From Bradyrhizobium sp. AZCC 2262 (GTDB lineage Bacteria > Pseudomonadota > Alphaproteobacteria > Rhizobiales > Xanthobacteraceae): a DNA stretch of 64,000 bases. This document shows positions 35,685-44,791 of the stretch, piece after piece. The notes beneath the pieces are model-generated. The model was given only the letters and a program-made list of their open reading frames with translations, was not told where the DNA came from and did not search any database. Made by a program: the position numbers and the translations under genes. Within the stretch, counting starts at the first letter, position 1. Every line of letters begins with the position of its first letter. The DNA lies in assembly GCF_036924535.1 (NCBI RefSeq), contig NZ_JAZHRT010000001.1, positions 3,720,001-3,784,000 of the forward strand, read 5' to 3'.

Positions 35685-37127
35685 TCACACCACCCCCAGC
35701 CACGGCATCACGATCAGCAACAGGCCAGCAAAATAGATCACGCCGAAGATCAGGCCGAATTTCCAGAAATCACCCTTCCCGATATAGCCGCTGCCGTAAT
35801 ACATCGGCGCCGGCCCGGTCGCGTAGGGCGAGATCACCCCCATCAGGCCGAGCGAATAGACGCAGAGCAGCGTCAGTATCGGCATCGACAGTCCCGGAAT
35901 GCTGCTGCCGACCGCAAGCACCACCGGCAACACCGCCGCCGCATGCGAGGTGATGCTGGAAAAGAAATAGTGGACCCAGAAGAAGAAGGAGACCAGCAGG
36001 ATCATCCCGACCGTGGGACCGAGCCCCGCCAGCTCCCTGGCATAGCCCTCCGCCACCCATTTGATGAAGCCGATTTCGTTCAGGCCCGAGGACAGCGTCA
36101 ACAGCGAGGTGAAATAGAAGAACACTTCCCACGCACTCTTTTCGCGGACGATGTCGTCGAACTCGATCACGCCGGTCAACAGCATCAGCGAGATCACGAC
36201 GAAGACCACCATGGTCGCGTTGATGAAGTTCGACCCCAGCAGCGGCAGGCTGATGGTGGGGTTGGAACCGCAGATCCACAGGAACATCGCCAGCAGCACG
36301 AGGGCGGCCATGATCCATTCGTTGCGTGACAGCGGCCCCATCACCTTGAGCTCGGTTGAACTCCATTCGACGATTTCCGGGCTTTCCTTCACCTCCGGCC
36401 GGCAGATCACGTAACTCAGCAGCGGCACCAGGATCAAAAGCAGGACACCGAGCGGCGCGAAGCCGATGAACCATTGCGACCAGCCGACTTCGACGCCTGC
36501 GATCTTCTTGGCGATAGAGAGCGCAGCCGCGTTGGGCGCCAGCGCGGTCAGGAACAGCGAGCTCGTCACCGCGGTGGTCGCAAACGCCGTCCACATCACA
36601 TAGGTGCCGATCCTGCCGGCGGTCGGCCCCGGTTCGGAGCCATAGATGCGCGGGATGTTGCTGACGATCGGATAGATGGTGCCGCCGCTGCGCGCGGTGT
36701 TGGACGGCGTCGCCGGCGCCAGCACGAGGTCGGAGAAGGCAACCGCATAGCCGAGCCCGATGGTGCGGCGGCCAAGGCGATTGACCAGCAGCAGCGCGAG
36801 CCGCCGGCCGAGCCCGCTCTTGCGGTAGCCGATCGAGAACACAAAGGCGCCGACGATCAGCCACACCGTGCTTTCGGAAAAGCCGCCCAGCATCCAGCGC
36901 AGCGCCTTGTTGGGATCCTGCTCGACATATCCCGAGATACCCGCGAACGTCAGGCCGATAATGCCGACGGCGCCGACCGGCATCGATTCCAGGATCAGGC
37001 CTGCGATCACGGCGGCAAAGATCGCAAAATAGTGCCATTGATTGGCGTTAAGGCCGGCCGGAACCGGCGTGAGATAGAGCGCCAGCCAGATCAGCAGTGG
37101 CACAACGGTCTTCCAGGTGATTTTCAC
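35685..37127 (-). CDS. DASS/SLC13-family dicarboxylate:sodium symporter
   Basis: Inner-membrane transporter, 480 residues, about 12-14 helices. Signatures include [20 protein letters not shown], the SNT-like loop [18 protein letters not shown] (about 140) and [16 protein letters not shown] (about 395). These SNT-type motifs bind sodium and carboxylate. It heads a two-gene operon with the AEC permease and is divergent from aat. Likely substrates are di- or tricarboxylates; a link with the catabolic genes is inferred only from nearness. Confidence 0.9.
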   Translation of the reverse strand: MKITWKTVVPLLIWLALYLTPVPAGLNANQWHYFAIFAAVIAGLILESMPVGAVGIIGLTFAGISGYVEQDPNKALRWMLGGFSESTVWLIVGAFVFSIGYRKSGLGRRLALLLVNRLGRRTIGLGYAVAFSDLVLAPATPSNTARSGGTIYPIVSNIPRIYGSEPGPTAGRIGTYVMWTAFATTAVTSSLFLTALAPNAAALSIAKKIAGVEVGWSQWFIGFAPLGVLLLILVPLLSYVICRPEVKESPEIVEWSSTELKVMGPLSRNEWIMAALVLLAMFLWICGSNPTISLPLLGSNFINATMVVFVVISLMLLTGVIEFDDIVREKSAWEVFFYFTSLLTLSSGLNEIGFIKWVAEGYARELAGLGPTVGMILLVSFFFWVHYFFSSITSHAAAVLPVVLAVGSSIPGLSMPILTLLCVYSLGLMGVISPYATGPAPMYYGSGYIGKGDFWKFGLIFGVIYFAGLLLIVMPWLGVV

Positions 37128-37229
37128 GCGTCCCCTCTTTCTTCCTCCTGGCGATCGTCGATATTCGGGCGGCCGCCTTTTTTGCGGAAGCGTAGCATAG
37201 GCCCGCGCCGTCCTGCTATTCTGCCACGC

Positions 37230-37910
37230 ATGACATCGCGCGAGTCAGCCGTTTCCGAAATCACGCCCGAAGTGCTGCTGCGGGCCTATGCCTGCGGCAT
37301 CTTCCCGATGGCCGAGAGCGCCGGCGATCCGACGCTGTTCTGGGTCGAGCCGGAAATGCGCGGCGTGATTCCGCTTCAAGGCTTCCGCATTGCCTCGCGG
37401 CTGGCCCGCACCGTGCGCTCGGATACCTTCAGCGTGACCGTCGATACCGCCTTCAAGGCGGTGATCGCGGGCTGCGCTGCGCCGCAGCCTGGCCGCGACG
37501 ACACCTGGATCAACAAGCGTATCAGGGATCTCTATGTCGGGCTCCACGAGCTCGGCCACTGCCACAGCGTCGAGGTCTGGCAGGACGGCGACCTCGTCGG
37601 CGGCCTCTACGGCGTCAGCCTCGGGCGGGCTTTCTTCGGGGAAAGCATGTTCCATCGCGCCCGTGATGCGTCGAAAGTGGCGCTGGTGCATCTGGTGGCG
37701 CGGCTGATCGCAGGCGGGTTCGAGCTGCTCGACACCCAATATGTCACCGAACATTTGCGCAGCTTCGGTGCGGTCGAAATTCCAAGGCACCGCTATCGCG
37801 TATTGCTCGACAAGGCGATCGCGGGCGAGCCTGCGGATTTCATGCGGTTACAAGCCAGCGTCAGCGGCGAGGAAGCGCTCGCGATTATCGCGAAACGTCC
37901 AACCGCGTAG
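37230..37910 (+). CDS. aat: Leucyl/phenylalanyl-tRNA-protein transferase
   Basis: N-end-rule enzyme that adds Leu or Phe to the N-terminal Arg or Lys of proteins marked for ClpAP. 226 residues from ATG 37230, which gives the family N-terminus [18 protein letters not shown]; a longer upstream open frame is not coding. Further hallmarks are [34 protein letters not shown] split across residues 125-150, and [11 protein letters not shown]. The stop codon TAG lies inside the left arm of a palindromic repeat. Confidence 0.95.
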   Translation: MTSRESAVSEITPEVLLRAYACGIFPMAESAGDPTLFWVEPEMRGVIPLQGFRIASRLARTVRSDTFSVTVDTAFKAVIAGCAAPQPGRDDTWINKRIRDLYVGLHELGHCHSVEVWQDGDLVGGLYGVSLGRAFFGESMFHRARDASKVALVHLVARLIAGGFELLDTQYVTEHLRSFGAVEIPRHRYRVLLDKAIAGEPADFMRLQASVSGEEALAIIAKRPTA

Positions 37911-38031
37911 CCCGGATGGAGCGCAGCGCAGTCCGGGATCGGTCTCCACCACGGAGAGAGCAGTCCCGGATTTCGCGGAGCCTGTCATCGGGCCCGCATT
38001 CGCGCGACCCGGTGGCTCCATCCGGGCTACG
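37905..38031. repeat. Intergenic palindromic repeat overlapping the aat stop codon
   Basis: Two perfectly complementary 17-base arms, CGTAGCCCGGATGGAGC (37905-37921) and its reverse complement (38015-38031), enclose about 93 bases with further dyads (CCCGGATTTCGCGG). The form is that of dispersed repeats I recall as common in Bradyrhizobium and Rhodopseudomonas genomes. The aat TAG stop (37908-37910) is part of the left arm. Confidence 0.8.
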
Positions 38032-38041
38032 TTCTTTGCTG

Positions 38042-39034
38042 CTAATTCCCGAACAATCCGCCAAACAGTCCACCCGGCCGCTGCTGCGGTGGGGGTGGTG
38101 GCGGAGCCTGTTGCGGCTGCTGCTGGAATTGCGGCTGCGGCGGCGCTCCCGGCGGACGCGGCGCTGCCTGCTTCGGTTGCGGCGGACGTTTTGCGGCCGG
38201 CGGCGGGGCCGCCCCCTTCGGCGGATCGGGCTGCGCGCTGACGATGGTCTGGTCGGGGCCTTTGCAGTCAGTCAACCAGATGTCGTAGACCGGGTGCTCG
38301 ACGCCATGCAGGCCGGGGCTCGCGGCATACATCCAGCCTGAGAAGATCCGCTTCACCTCGCCCTGCAGCGTGATCTCGTCGACCTCGACAAAGGCGTCGG
38401 TGTTGGCGGCTTCCGTCGACGGCCGTGTATAGCAGGCACTGGTCTTCACGCGCAGCGCGCCGAACTGCACGGTCTCGCCGATATCCTCGTCGAAATTGAT
38501 GATGCGGCCGGTGATCTTGTCGAGGCCGGAGAAGCTCGCCTTCTTGTTGGTGATCTTGGTGGCCGGCGGCTCGGACACGACCTCGTCACCCGGCTGCAGC
38601 GTCGCCGGCGATTGCGGCACGCCCTTGGCTGGCGGTTGGCGCTGGCCCGGTGGCGCGTTGGCGACGCCCGGCTGAGGCTGGCCCGGCTGCGGCGGCTGAG
38701 CGGCAACGCCCGGCTGCGTGCCCTGGGGCGCGACGGTCGTTCCTGGCGGCGGCGCCAGCGGCTGTGACTGGAAGCTTCCCGGCGGCGGAGCGCCCTGCCC
38801 CGGCGGCGGACGGTTCGGGGTCGGCAACAGGCGGCCGCGCGGCAGTTCCGGCACTTCCTCGTCGTCGTCGGGGATTTGTTGCTGCTGCTGATTGCCGCGG
38901 GGAATGGCGCCCGGCGGCCGCAGCGGCGGATCGGAAAAGATATTGCCGATCTGCGCCTGCGCCGGGGGCACAAGCGACGTCATGGTGGCGGCGATCAGGG
39001 CCGCAAGACCGGTCAGGGCGATGGTTCGAAGCAT
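38042..39034 (-). CDS. DUF2155-domain periplasmic protein, proline/glutamine-rich
   Basis: Exported protein of unknown function, 330 residues from ATG 39034 (the upstream ATG at 39070 is less likely because the signal peptide MLRTIALTGLAALIAATM begins here). A Pro/Gly/Gln-rich linker (about 35-145) leads to the DUF2155 domain (about 160-250, ASFSGLDKITGRIINFDED, VDEITLQGEVKRIFSGWM, YDIWLTDC), followed by a second Pro/Gln tail that is close to homopolymeric in places. In alphaproteobacteria the domain is widespread next to aat or accBC; its role is unknown. Confidence 0.88.
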   Translation of the reverse strand: MLRTIALTGLAALIAATMTSLVPPAQAQIGNIFSDPPLRPPGAIPRGNQQQQQIPDDDEEVPELPRGRLLPTPNRPPPGQGAPPPGSFQSQPLAPPPGTTVAPQGTQPGVAAQPPQPGQPQPGVANAPPGQRQPPAKGVPQSPATLQPGDEVVSEPPATKITNKKASFSGLDKITGRIINFDEDIGETVQFGALRVKTSACYTRPSTEAANTDAFVEVDEITLQGEVKRIFSGWMYAASPGLHGVEHPVYDIWLTDCKGPDQTIVSAQPDPPKGAAPPPAAKRPPQPKQAAPRPPGAPPQPQFQQQPQQAPPPPPPQQRPGGLFGGLFGN

Positions 39035-39431
39035 CTCGCGGCTTTTACAGGCGAATCGGGCTCGCGACATAGTACAGACTTATCCGCCGCTCGCGTCCCA
39101 ACCGGTTAACACGGCGAATACGGCGCGGAAAGGGCGACTTGCCCCCTTCCCGCCGCACTCGATCCTGGCCGGGAAAGGCGGAAGCCGGTTTTCCAAGTCG
39201 CTCGGTGATCTCGATCATGGCCCGGGAACGCCGAAACCGGCTTTCGATCGTCGCGGCATGATCCCGATCATGGCCCGGGAGGGCGGAAACCGGTTTCGAT
39301 AGCACCCCATGATCTAGTCATGCCCCGTTTCAGATGAAATAGTCGCTTCCGTTCACGCGAGGGTGCCCGCTCTCGGCGCGAAAACCATCAAAATCCGGGA
39401 TAACCGGAGGAGCGAGAGGAAACCTTAAGAC
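39035..39431. other. Gene-free stretch with three tandem 52-53 bp repeats
   Basis: No gene is seen. Most of the stretch is filled by the repeats at 39161-39317; the rest should hold the divergent promoters of the DUF2155 and SDR genes. Confidence 0.6.
39161..39317. repeat. Three imperfect tandem repeats of 52-53 bp
   Basis: Units begin at 39161, 39213 and 39266. Each opens with GATC(C/A)TGGCC, continues through GGGA and GCGGAA (or GCCGAA) to CCGGTTTTC-like sequence, and ends near another GATC. Identity between units 2 and 3 is higher than to unit 1. The repeats are not coding in any consistent frame. Short palindromes within (for example AACCGGTTT in unit 3) could form hairpins or bind a protein. 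Confidence 0.75.
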
Positions 39432-40211
39432 ATGCCCGATCGAATTCGCCTCGATGGCCGGGTTGCCGTCGTGACCGGCGCGGCCGGCGTCATCGGAACC
39501 GCGACCATCCGCCTCCTGGCCGAACGCGGCGCCCGCATCGTCGCTGTCGACCGCAAGGAAGACGACCTCAAGGCCGCCATCAAGGACCTGCCCGCCTCGG
39601 CCGAAGCGCTCGCGGTCACGGCTGACGTCACAAGGGAGGACGAGGTCGCGGACTATGTCCGCGCCACGGTCGACAGGTTCGGCGCGATCGACGCGTTCTA
39701 CAACAACGCCGGCATCGAGGGCGACATCAAGCCGATCCCGGAATATCCGCTGGACAGCTTTCGCCGCGTGCTCGACGTCAATGTCGTCGGCGTCTTTCTC
39801 GGCATGAAGCATGTGCTGCCGGTGATGCTGAAGCAGAACAAGGGCAGCATCATCAACACCGCCTCGATCGCCGGCCTGATGGGATCGCCGATGATCGCCG
39901 TCTACAGCGCCAGCAAACACGCGGTGATCGGTCTCACCAAGAGCGCTGCCTGGGAATGCACCGGCACCGGCGTGCGGGTCAACTGCGTCTGCCCCGGTCT
40001 GATCGACAGCCGGATGCTGAGCACGATCCTGCAGGGCCGCAATCCCGGCAACGAGCCGCCGCCGAACGAGAAGATCGTCGACCGGATTCCGGCGCGGCGG
40101 CTTGGACAGGCGTCCGAAGTCGCCTCCATCGTGGCGTTCCTCGCCTCCGACGAGGCAAGCTACGTCTCGGGCTCCGCTTACACCGTTGACGGCGGCCGCA
40201 CCGCCGCCTGA
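39432..40211 (+). CDS. Short-chain dehydrogenase/reductase (SDR)
   Basis: NAD(P)-dependent oxidoreductase, 259 residues, classical SDR. Visible: cofactor motif VVTGAAGVIGTAT near residue 12, acidic D after the second strand (IVAVDRKED, suggesting NAD), NNAG near 95, and the catalytic pair YSASKHAV near 157. The C-terminus YVSGSAYTVDGG is standard. Substrate unknown. A palindromic repeat separates it from the next gene, an esterase. Confidence 0.92.
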   Translation: MPDRIRLDGRVAVVTGAAGVIGTATIRLLAERGARIVAVDRKEDDLKAAIKDLPASAEALAVTADVTREDEVADYVRATVDRFGAIDAFYNNAGIEGDIKPIPEYPLDSFRRVLDVNVVGVFLGMKHVLPVMLKQNKGSIINTASIAGLMGSPMIAVYSASKHAVIGLTKSAAWECTGTGVRVNCVCPGLIDSRMLSTILQGRNPGNEPPPNEKIVDRIPARRLGQASEVASIVAFLASDEASYVSGSAYTVDGGRTAA

Positions 40212-40213
40212 CG

Positions 40214-40308
40214 TCGTTCCGGGATGGTCCGAAGGACCAGACCCGGAACCTCGAGATTCTCAGGTGCGCAATTGCGCACCGTAGTTCGCTGCGCGCCCCG
40301 GAATGACA
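40214..40308. repeat. Intergenic palindromic repeat with nested hairpins
   Basis: The outer arms GTCGTTCCGGG (40214-40224) and CCCGGAATGAC (40298-40308) are complementary but for one base. Inside are the hairpin TGGTCC-gaa-GGACCA (40226-40240) and the exact palindrome GGTGCGCAATTGCGCACC (40264-40281). The layout is typical of dispersed extragenic repeats in Bradyrhizobium; it could act as a transcript-stabilising or terminating hairpin for the SDR gene. Confidence 0.8.
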
Positions 40309-40333
40309 AACCTGAAACGAAGGGTCTCCACCC

Positions 40334-41281
40334 ATGCCCGTAACTCTCGATCCCGATGCCGCTGCCATCTACCAGGCTTTCCAGGAAGCGGGCCGTCCCG
40401 CCTATGAGACGCTGACCGCGCCGGAAGCGCGCGAGTACTATCGGAACGCCCGCGTCGTCATGAACCCCGAGCCGCCCGCGCTTGAATCGAACAAACCGCT
40501 GTCGATCCCCGCGCCGCATGGCACGATTGCGGCGCGCATCTACACGCCGAAGACGCTGCGCAAGAACAACGGGCTTGCACCATGCCTGGTGTTCTTTCAC
40601 GGCGGCGGTTGGGTGATTGGCGATCTCGATACTCATGAAGTGGTCTGCCAGAAGCTGGCCCATGAGGGCGAGCTGATCGTGATCTCGGTCGACTACCGGC
40701 TGGCACCGGAACATAAATTTCCTGCGGCTGTCGACGACGCCATCACCGCGACCAAATGGATTGCCGTCAATGCCGGGCAACTCGGCATCGACGCCGGGCA
40801 CCTGCTGGTCGGTGGCGACAGCGCCGGCGGCAATCTCGCCGCCGTCGTGGCGCTGGCCGCGCGCGACGGCAACGGCCCAAAACTCGCTGGTCAGGTGCTG
40901 ATCTATCCCGCCACCGATTTTGCGATGAAGTATCCCTCGCACAGCGAGCCCGAGACCAGCATCTTGCTGACGCACTCCGTGATCAAATGGTTCTGTAACC
41001 ACTACCTGAACGGCGCTGATGACATCGATCATTGGAAGGCCTCGCCCGCGCGCGCGAAAACGCTCGCTGGCCTGCCGCCGGCCTATGTGCTGACCGCCGG
41101 CGCCGATCCGCTGCGCGATGAGGGCGCCGACTATGCTGCAGGGCTCAAGGAAGCTGGGGTGCCCATGACCTACCGCCACTTCCCCGGCCAGTTCCACGGC
41201 TTCTTCACCATGGGCAAGCTGCTGCAACAGGCCAATGTCGCAGTCAGCGAAATCGCGGGCTGGCTGAAGGCGCTGAAATAA
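40334..41281 (+). CDS. Alpha/beta hydrolase, hormone-sensitive-lipase (GDXG) family
   Basis: Carboxylesterase-like enzyme, 315 residues. The oxyanion motif HGGGWVIGD lies near residue 95, the nucleophile Ser in GGDSAGGN near 160, the catalytic Asp in GADPLRDEG near 257, and the His in PGQFHGF near 287. It resembles esterases and lipases acting on short-chain esters. No signal peptide is seen, so it is cytosolic. It is 46 bases upstream of the antiporter gene. Confidence 0.92.
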   Translation: MPVTLDPDAAAIYQAFQEAGRPAYETLTAPEAREYYRNARVVMNPEPPALESNKPLSIPAPHGTIAARIYTPKTLRKNNGLAPCLVFFHGGGWVIGDLDTHEVVCQKLAHEGELIVISVDYRLAPEHKFPAAVDDAITATKWIAVNAGQLGIDAGHLLVGGDSAGGNLAAVVALAARDGNGPKLAGQVLIYPATDFAMKYPSHSEPETSILLTHSVIKWFCNHYLNGADDIDHWKASPARAKTLAGLPPAYVLTAGADPLRDEGADYAAGLKEAGVPMTYRHFPGQFHGFFTMGKLLQQANVAVSEIAGWLKALK

Positions 41282-41327
41282 CGCACTGTTATACCCTGCA
41301 TCCATCCTGCGCCTATTCGAGGCCGTT

Positions 41328-42548
41328 GTGATCGAACCAATCGTTGTGTTTGGAATTCCCGTCGACTTCATCCTGTTCGCATTGACGCTGCTCGGTGTCG
41401 CGCTATTCCATCACAAGACGCTTCAAGTCGCGCTGACCGGCCTTGCCGCGATCGTCGCCTACAAGCTCGTCTTCACCGGCTTCAAGCACGGCGCGGGCCT
41501 CGATGGCCTTGCCCATCACATGGCGCATGAGTGGGTCACGCTCACCAATCTGTTCCTGCTGCTGATGGGGTTTGCGCTGCTGTCCCGGCATTTCGAGGAG
41601 AGCCGGATTCCAGATGAGATGCCGGCGCTGTTGCCGGACGACTGGAAGGGCGGCGTTGTCCTGCTCGTCCTGGTGTTCGTGCTGTCGAGCTTCCTCGACA
41701 ATATCGCCGCCGCCCTGATCGGCGGCACCGTTGCGCGACACGTGTTCCAGGGCAAGGTTCACATCGGCTATCTCGCGGCCATCGTCGCAGCCTCCAATGC
41801 CGGCGGATCGGGCAGCGTCGTCGGCGACACCACCACGACCATGATGTGGATCGCGGGCGTCAGCCCGCTTGCCGTAGTTGAGGCCTATGTCGCGGCCATC
41901 GTCGCCATGCTGATCTTTGCGGTGCCCGCCTCCATTCAGCAGCAGCGCTACTCACCAATCCAGAAAGACCCGTCGAAGGGCCTGAAGATCGACCCGGCGC
42001 GGGTCTTCATCGTCGCGGCCATTCTGATTGCCGCGCTGGCCGCGAACATCACCGCCAATTTGAAATACCCCGCTTTGCTCGATGCCGTCCCGGTTCTCGG
42101 CACAGCCGTCTGGGCCGTCATTCTGCTGACGGCGGGCCTGCGCGCACCGGATTGGAAGGTGATGCCCGAAACCTTCAAGGGAACCATCTTCCTCCTCGCG
42201 CTCGTCACCGCGGCCTCGTTGATGCCGGTCGAGAAGCTGCCCGCCGCTTCATGGCCAACCGCGCTGGGCTTGGGCTTCGTCTCCGCGGTGTTCGACAACA
42301 TTCCCCTCACCGCGCTCGCGCTGAAGCAAGGCGGCTATGACTGGGGCTATCTGGCCTATGCCGTCGGCTTCGGCGGATCGATGATCTGGTTCGGCTCGTC
42401 GGCGGGCGTCGCGCTGTCGAACATGTATCCCGAAGCCAAGTCCGTCGGCCGCTGGGTCAGCCAGGGTTGGCCCGTGGCTTTGGCCTATGTCGTCGGATTT
42501 TTCGTGATGCTGGCGGTGCTCGGCTGGCACCCCGATGCGCCGCATTAG
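41328..42548 (+). CDS. NhaD-like Na+/H+ antiporter or citrate-type transporter (IT superfamily)
   Basis: Polytopic inner-membrane protein of 406 residues, about 11 helices, starting at GTG 41328. The paired motifs SSFLDNIAAALIGGTVA (near residue 120) and SAVFDNIPLTALAL (near 325) are the inverted-repeat Asp-Asn hairpins of the NhaD/ArsB-like group, and SNAGGSGSVVGDTTTTMMW follows the first. Most likely an NhaD-type sodium/proton antiporter; arsenite or citrate transport is possible. Confidence 0.85.
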   Translation: MIEPIVVFGIPVDFILFALTLLGVALFHHKTLQVALTGLAAIVAYKLVFTGFKHGAGLDGLAHHMAHEWVTLTNLFLLLMGFALLSRHFEESRIPDEMPALLPDDWKGGVVLLVLVFVLSSFLDNIAAALIGGTVARHVFQGKVHIGYLAAIVAASNAGGSGSVVGDTTTTMMWIAGVSPLAVVEAYVAAIVAMLIFAVPASIQQQRYSPIQKDPSKGLKIDPARVFIVAAILIAALAANITANLKYPALLDAVPVLGTAVWAVILLTAGLRAPDWKVMPETFKGTIFLLALVTAASLMPVEKLPAASWPTALGLGFVSAVFDNIPLTALALKQGGYDWGYLAYAVGFGGSMIWFGSSAGVALSNMYPEAKSVGRWVSQGWPVALAYVVGFFVMLAVLGWHPDAPH

Positions 42549-42728
42549 CCGCTTTCAATTCTGACAATCCATTCATCTTCGAGGCCATTAAACCTTTGTA
42601 ATCCCACGCGATTTCGTGACGGCGCGCACATTCCGCGCAGCCCGCGTCACCCATCCTGTGCGTGTCGCGGGTCGAGCGCCGACATGATGTCGTCGCAGCC
42701 TGCGACAGCAGCGCAAAGGAGAATTGTG

Positions 42729-43025
42729 ATGAGGACTTTTATTCTTGCTTCGCTCGTTCTGGCCGTTACATCGGCCAGCAGCTTCGCCGGCACGCCCTTG
42801 ATCGACGCGCGCCAGAACGCCCAACAGCACCGCATCTTCAAGGGTATCCAGGGCGGCGACCTGAACTTCACCGAAACCCAGAAGCTGCTGAAGGGCCAGG
42901 CGCGGGTGCAGAACCTTGAGAACAAGGCCAAGGCGAACGGTGTCGTCACACCGCTCGAGCGCGCCCGCATCCACGCCGCGCAAAATATCCAGAGCGGGCG
43001 CATCTTCCTGAAGAAGCATAATTGA
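42729..43025 (+). CDS. Small secreted protein, unknown function
   Basis: 98 residues from ATG 42729, chosen for AAAGGAG upstream. A clear signal peptide (MRTFILASLVLAVTSASSFAG) is followed by a basic, Gln/Asn/Arg-rich helical body with two similar halves (IFKGIQGGDLNFTETQKLLK and NGVVTPLERARIHAAQNI). The second half resembles a degenerate helix-loop-helix. I recall similar small exported proteins in Bradyrhizobium but no assigned function. A 13-bp hairpin follows the stop. Confidence 0.75.
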   Translation: MRTFILASLVLAVTSASSFAGTPLIDARQNAQQHRIFKGIQGGDLNFTETQKLLKGQARVQNLENKAKANGVVTPLERARIHAAQNIQSGRIFLKKHN

Positions 43026-43057
43026 GCGGCGCCGCGACTCAGCTCATACAAAGCGAA

Positions 43058-43088
43058 GATGATGGCCGGCCCTTCGCCGGCCATCATC
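43058..43088 (+). other. 13-bp perfect hairpin after the small secreted protein gene
   Basis: GATGATGGCCGGC (43058-43070) pairs perfectly with GCCGGCCATCATC (43076-43088) around a CCTTC loop. No T run follows on the plus strand, so it is a stabilising or attenuating hairpin rather than a standard terminator. Confidence 0.7.
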
Positions 43089-43212
43089 CACCGACCGGTT
43101 TCGCAAAACAGACTTAAGCCGCAATGTCATCCAAGTTTCAGGCTAGTTTTTGCATGTAACGAATCGGCCCGCTGATTCGGCGGACGATCGTGAGGCGCGG
43201 GGGTATATTGCC

Positions 43213-44100
43213 ATGGCATTTTTTAAGCGCGAGCTCGGCCCGATCGAGCGCTTCGAGAACGCGCTGAAAGAGAAGCAGGCGGCACGGCAGAAGCTGGCCG
43301 ACCGGCTGAGCGTCGCCGAAACGGAACTTGCAGAAAAGCGCACCGCCGCCGAACGGCTGGCGGTAGCCGGGGCTGCCAATGCCCGGCTCGATCGCGCCGA
43401 AGCCGCCATGCGCGCCGTCGATGACCGCGCCAAGACCTGGCGCGCCGAATTGGCGGAATTCGACGAGCAGGTTGCCTCGGCCGAGCGCGCCCTGGCCGAT
43501 GCCAAGGCTCAGCGCGACCGCGACACGATGGCTGACCAGATCGAGGCGATGGCTGCGGCGATCGAGCGGGCCGCGCCGGGATTTGATACCGGCGCCACTG
43601 CGCTGGTCGAGGCCGTCACCAAAAGCGTGATGTCGATACCGGAAGCGACCAGGTTTTCGAGCAACGTGGACGCCGTGCGCCGTGAGGTTCTCGCTGCGGC
43701 GGACTTGATATGCTGGGAGCTGCGATCGGCTGCGGTACGCACGCGTGCGGGCAACGCCAATCTCGCCAGCCTCGCGCCGTCCGAATCGGAACAGCCGTCG
43801 TCGCCGGAGATCGAGCGGCAGTTGATCTACACCCTCCATCCCCTGCTCTGGCGCGAGGGCGACGAGGTGCGCAGGGTTTCCGCCTTTGCGCTGGTCGGGC
43901 TTCCCAAAGCGCTGCTGCCGCTGGCGCTGCAGCATCAGCACGTGGACCATCTCAACGCCCGCCGCGTGCAGACCCTGATGCATCTTCATGGCAGTGCAGG
44001 ACTCGGCGAACCCGAGGCTGACGATCCGCAGCTGGTCGATCTCGACGCCTTGCTCACGGAGCAGACGCAGACGCCGAGCGCGCAAGCCGACGTTGCCTGA
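43213..44100 (+). CDS. Coiled-coil protein, unknown function
   Basis: 295 residues from ATG 43213. Residues 1-115 are Ala/Glu/Arg-rich and predicted as continuous coiled coil (KQAARQKLADRLSVAETEL, RLDRAEAAMRAVDDRAKTW). The second half has a more globular segment (SNVDAVRREVLAAADLICWEL) and an LHPLLWREGDEVRRVSAFAL block. No signal peptide or transmembrane helix. I do not recognise a named family. Codon use agrees with a real gene and it stands alone on its strand. Confidence 0.72.
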   Translation: MAFFKRELGPIERFENALKEKQAARQKLADRLSVAETELAEKRTAAERLAVAGAANARLDRAEAAMRAVDDRAKTWRAELAEFDEQVASAERALADAKAQRDRDTMADQIEAMAAAIERAAPGFDTGATALVEAVTKSVMSIPEATRFSSNVDAVRREVLAAADLICWELRSAAVRTRAGNANLASLAPSESEQPSSPEIERQLIYTLHPLLWREGDEVRRVSAFALVGLPKALLPLALQHQHVDHLNARRVQTLMHLHGSAGLGEPEADDPQLVDLDALLTEQTQTPSAQADVA

Positions 44101-44263
44101 GCCAGCCGAGCGGCGCCGGATAATCGAGCGCCGGGGAGGTTCATAGCCAGCAAGGTTCTCCCGGAAATCGGGTGGCCGCCACGCCTCCATTCTGCGATCG
44201 CAACGCTCACGAAGCCGGCCATGCCGTTCAGAGCGAAGCAGGCCATCGCAGTTGGAGACACCA

Positions 44264-44776
44264 TTGAAATCCGAAAACGCTCAGCAAAACGTCGTGTCCG
44301 AAAAAGATACGGCAATCCGAAATCCATTCGGCGTCATGGACGTTCCAAATCCCAACGACGATGGCGTGATGCAGTTTGCCCGCGACACGTTGCCGGAAGA
44401 ATCCGCCACCGACGAAAATGCAAACCCGTGGAGCGCTCAAGACAGCAGCTACCAGCACGGCACGATCGAAGGTCAATGGTCGAGCCGCTGGAAGGGTGCA
44501 ACAGATCCCACCATCCCGGGCGATGCCCCCGACAAATGGAAACAGGGCCAGGGCGAAGCGCGTGTCGTCGAAGACCGCGTGTACCTGTTATTCGATTGGG
44601 ATTCCGGCGCGCGCAGGGGCCTGATCGACGCAAGGCGCGAAGGTCCGCGCCGGCTGGTGGGCAAGTATATCAACCTGAACAACCCGGAGATCACGGTTCC
44701 CTGGGTCGGCCTGGTGGTGAGCGATCAGCGAATAGACGGGTACTTTTCGCAAGGCCGGGTCGATTTCCGGAGATAA
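44264..44776 (+). CDS. Hypothetical protein with C-terminal beta-rich domain
   Basis: About 170 residues if started at TTG 44264, which has GGAG six bases upstream; TTG 44252 is the other option. The N-terminal 60 residues are hydrophilic and Asn/Asp-rich. From about 65 the chain is Trp-rich and beta-like (GTIEGQWSSRWKG, EARVVEDRVYLLFDWDSGAR, KYINLNNPEITVPWVG, DGYFSQGRVDF), suggesting a small binding fold. No family was recognised. It converges on the GlxA-type regulator gene. Confidence 0.68.
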   Translation: MKSENAQQNVVSEKDTAIRNPFGVMDVPNPNDDGVMQFARDTLPEESATDENANPWSAQDSSYQHGTIEGQWSSRWKGATDPTIPGDAPDKWKQGQGEARVVEDRVYLLFDWDSGARRGLIDARREGPRRLVGKYINLNNPEITVPWVGLVVSDQRIDGYFSQGRVDFRR

Positions 44777-44791
44777 CTTTCTCCAATGCCC

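Noticed and set aside
36474..37229. Upstream extension of the aat frame
   Set aside because: Antisense to the DASS transporter; the true Aat N-terminus starts at 37230.
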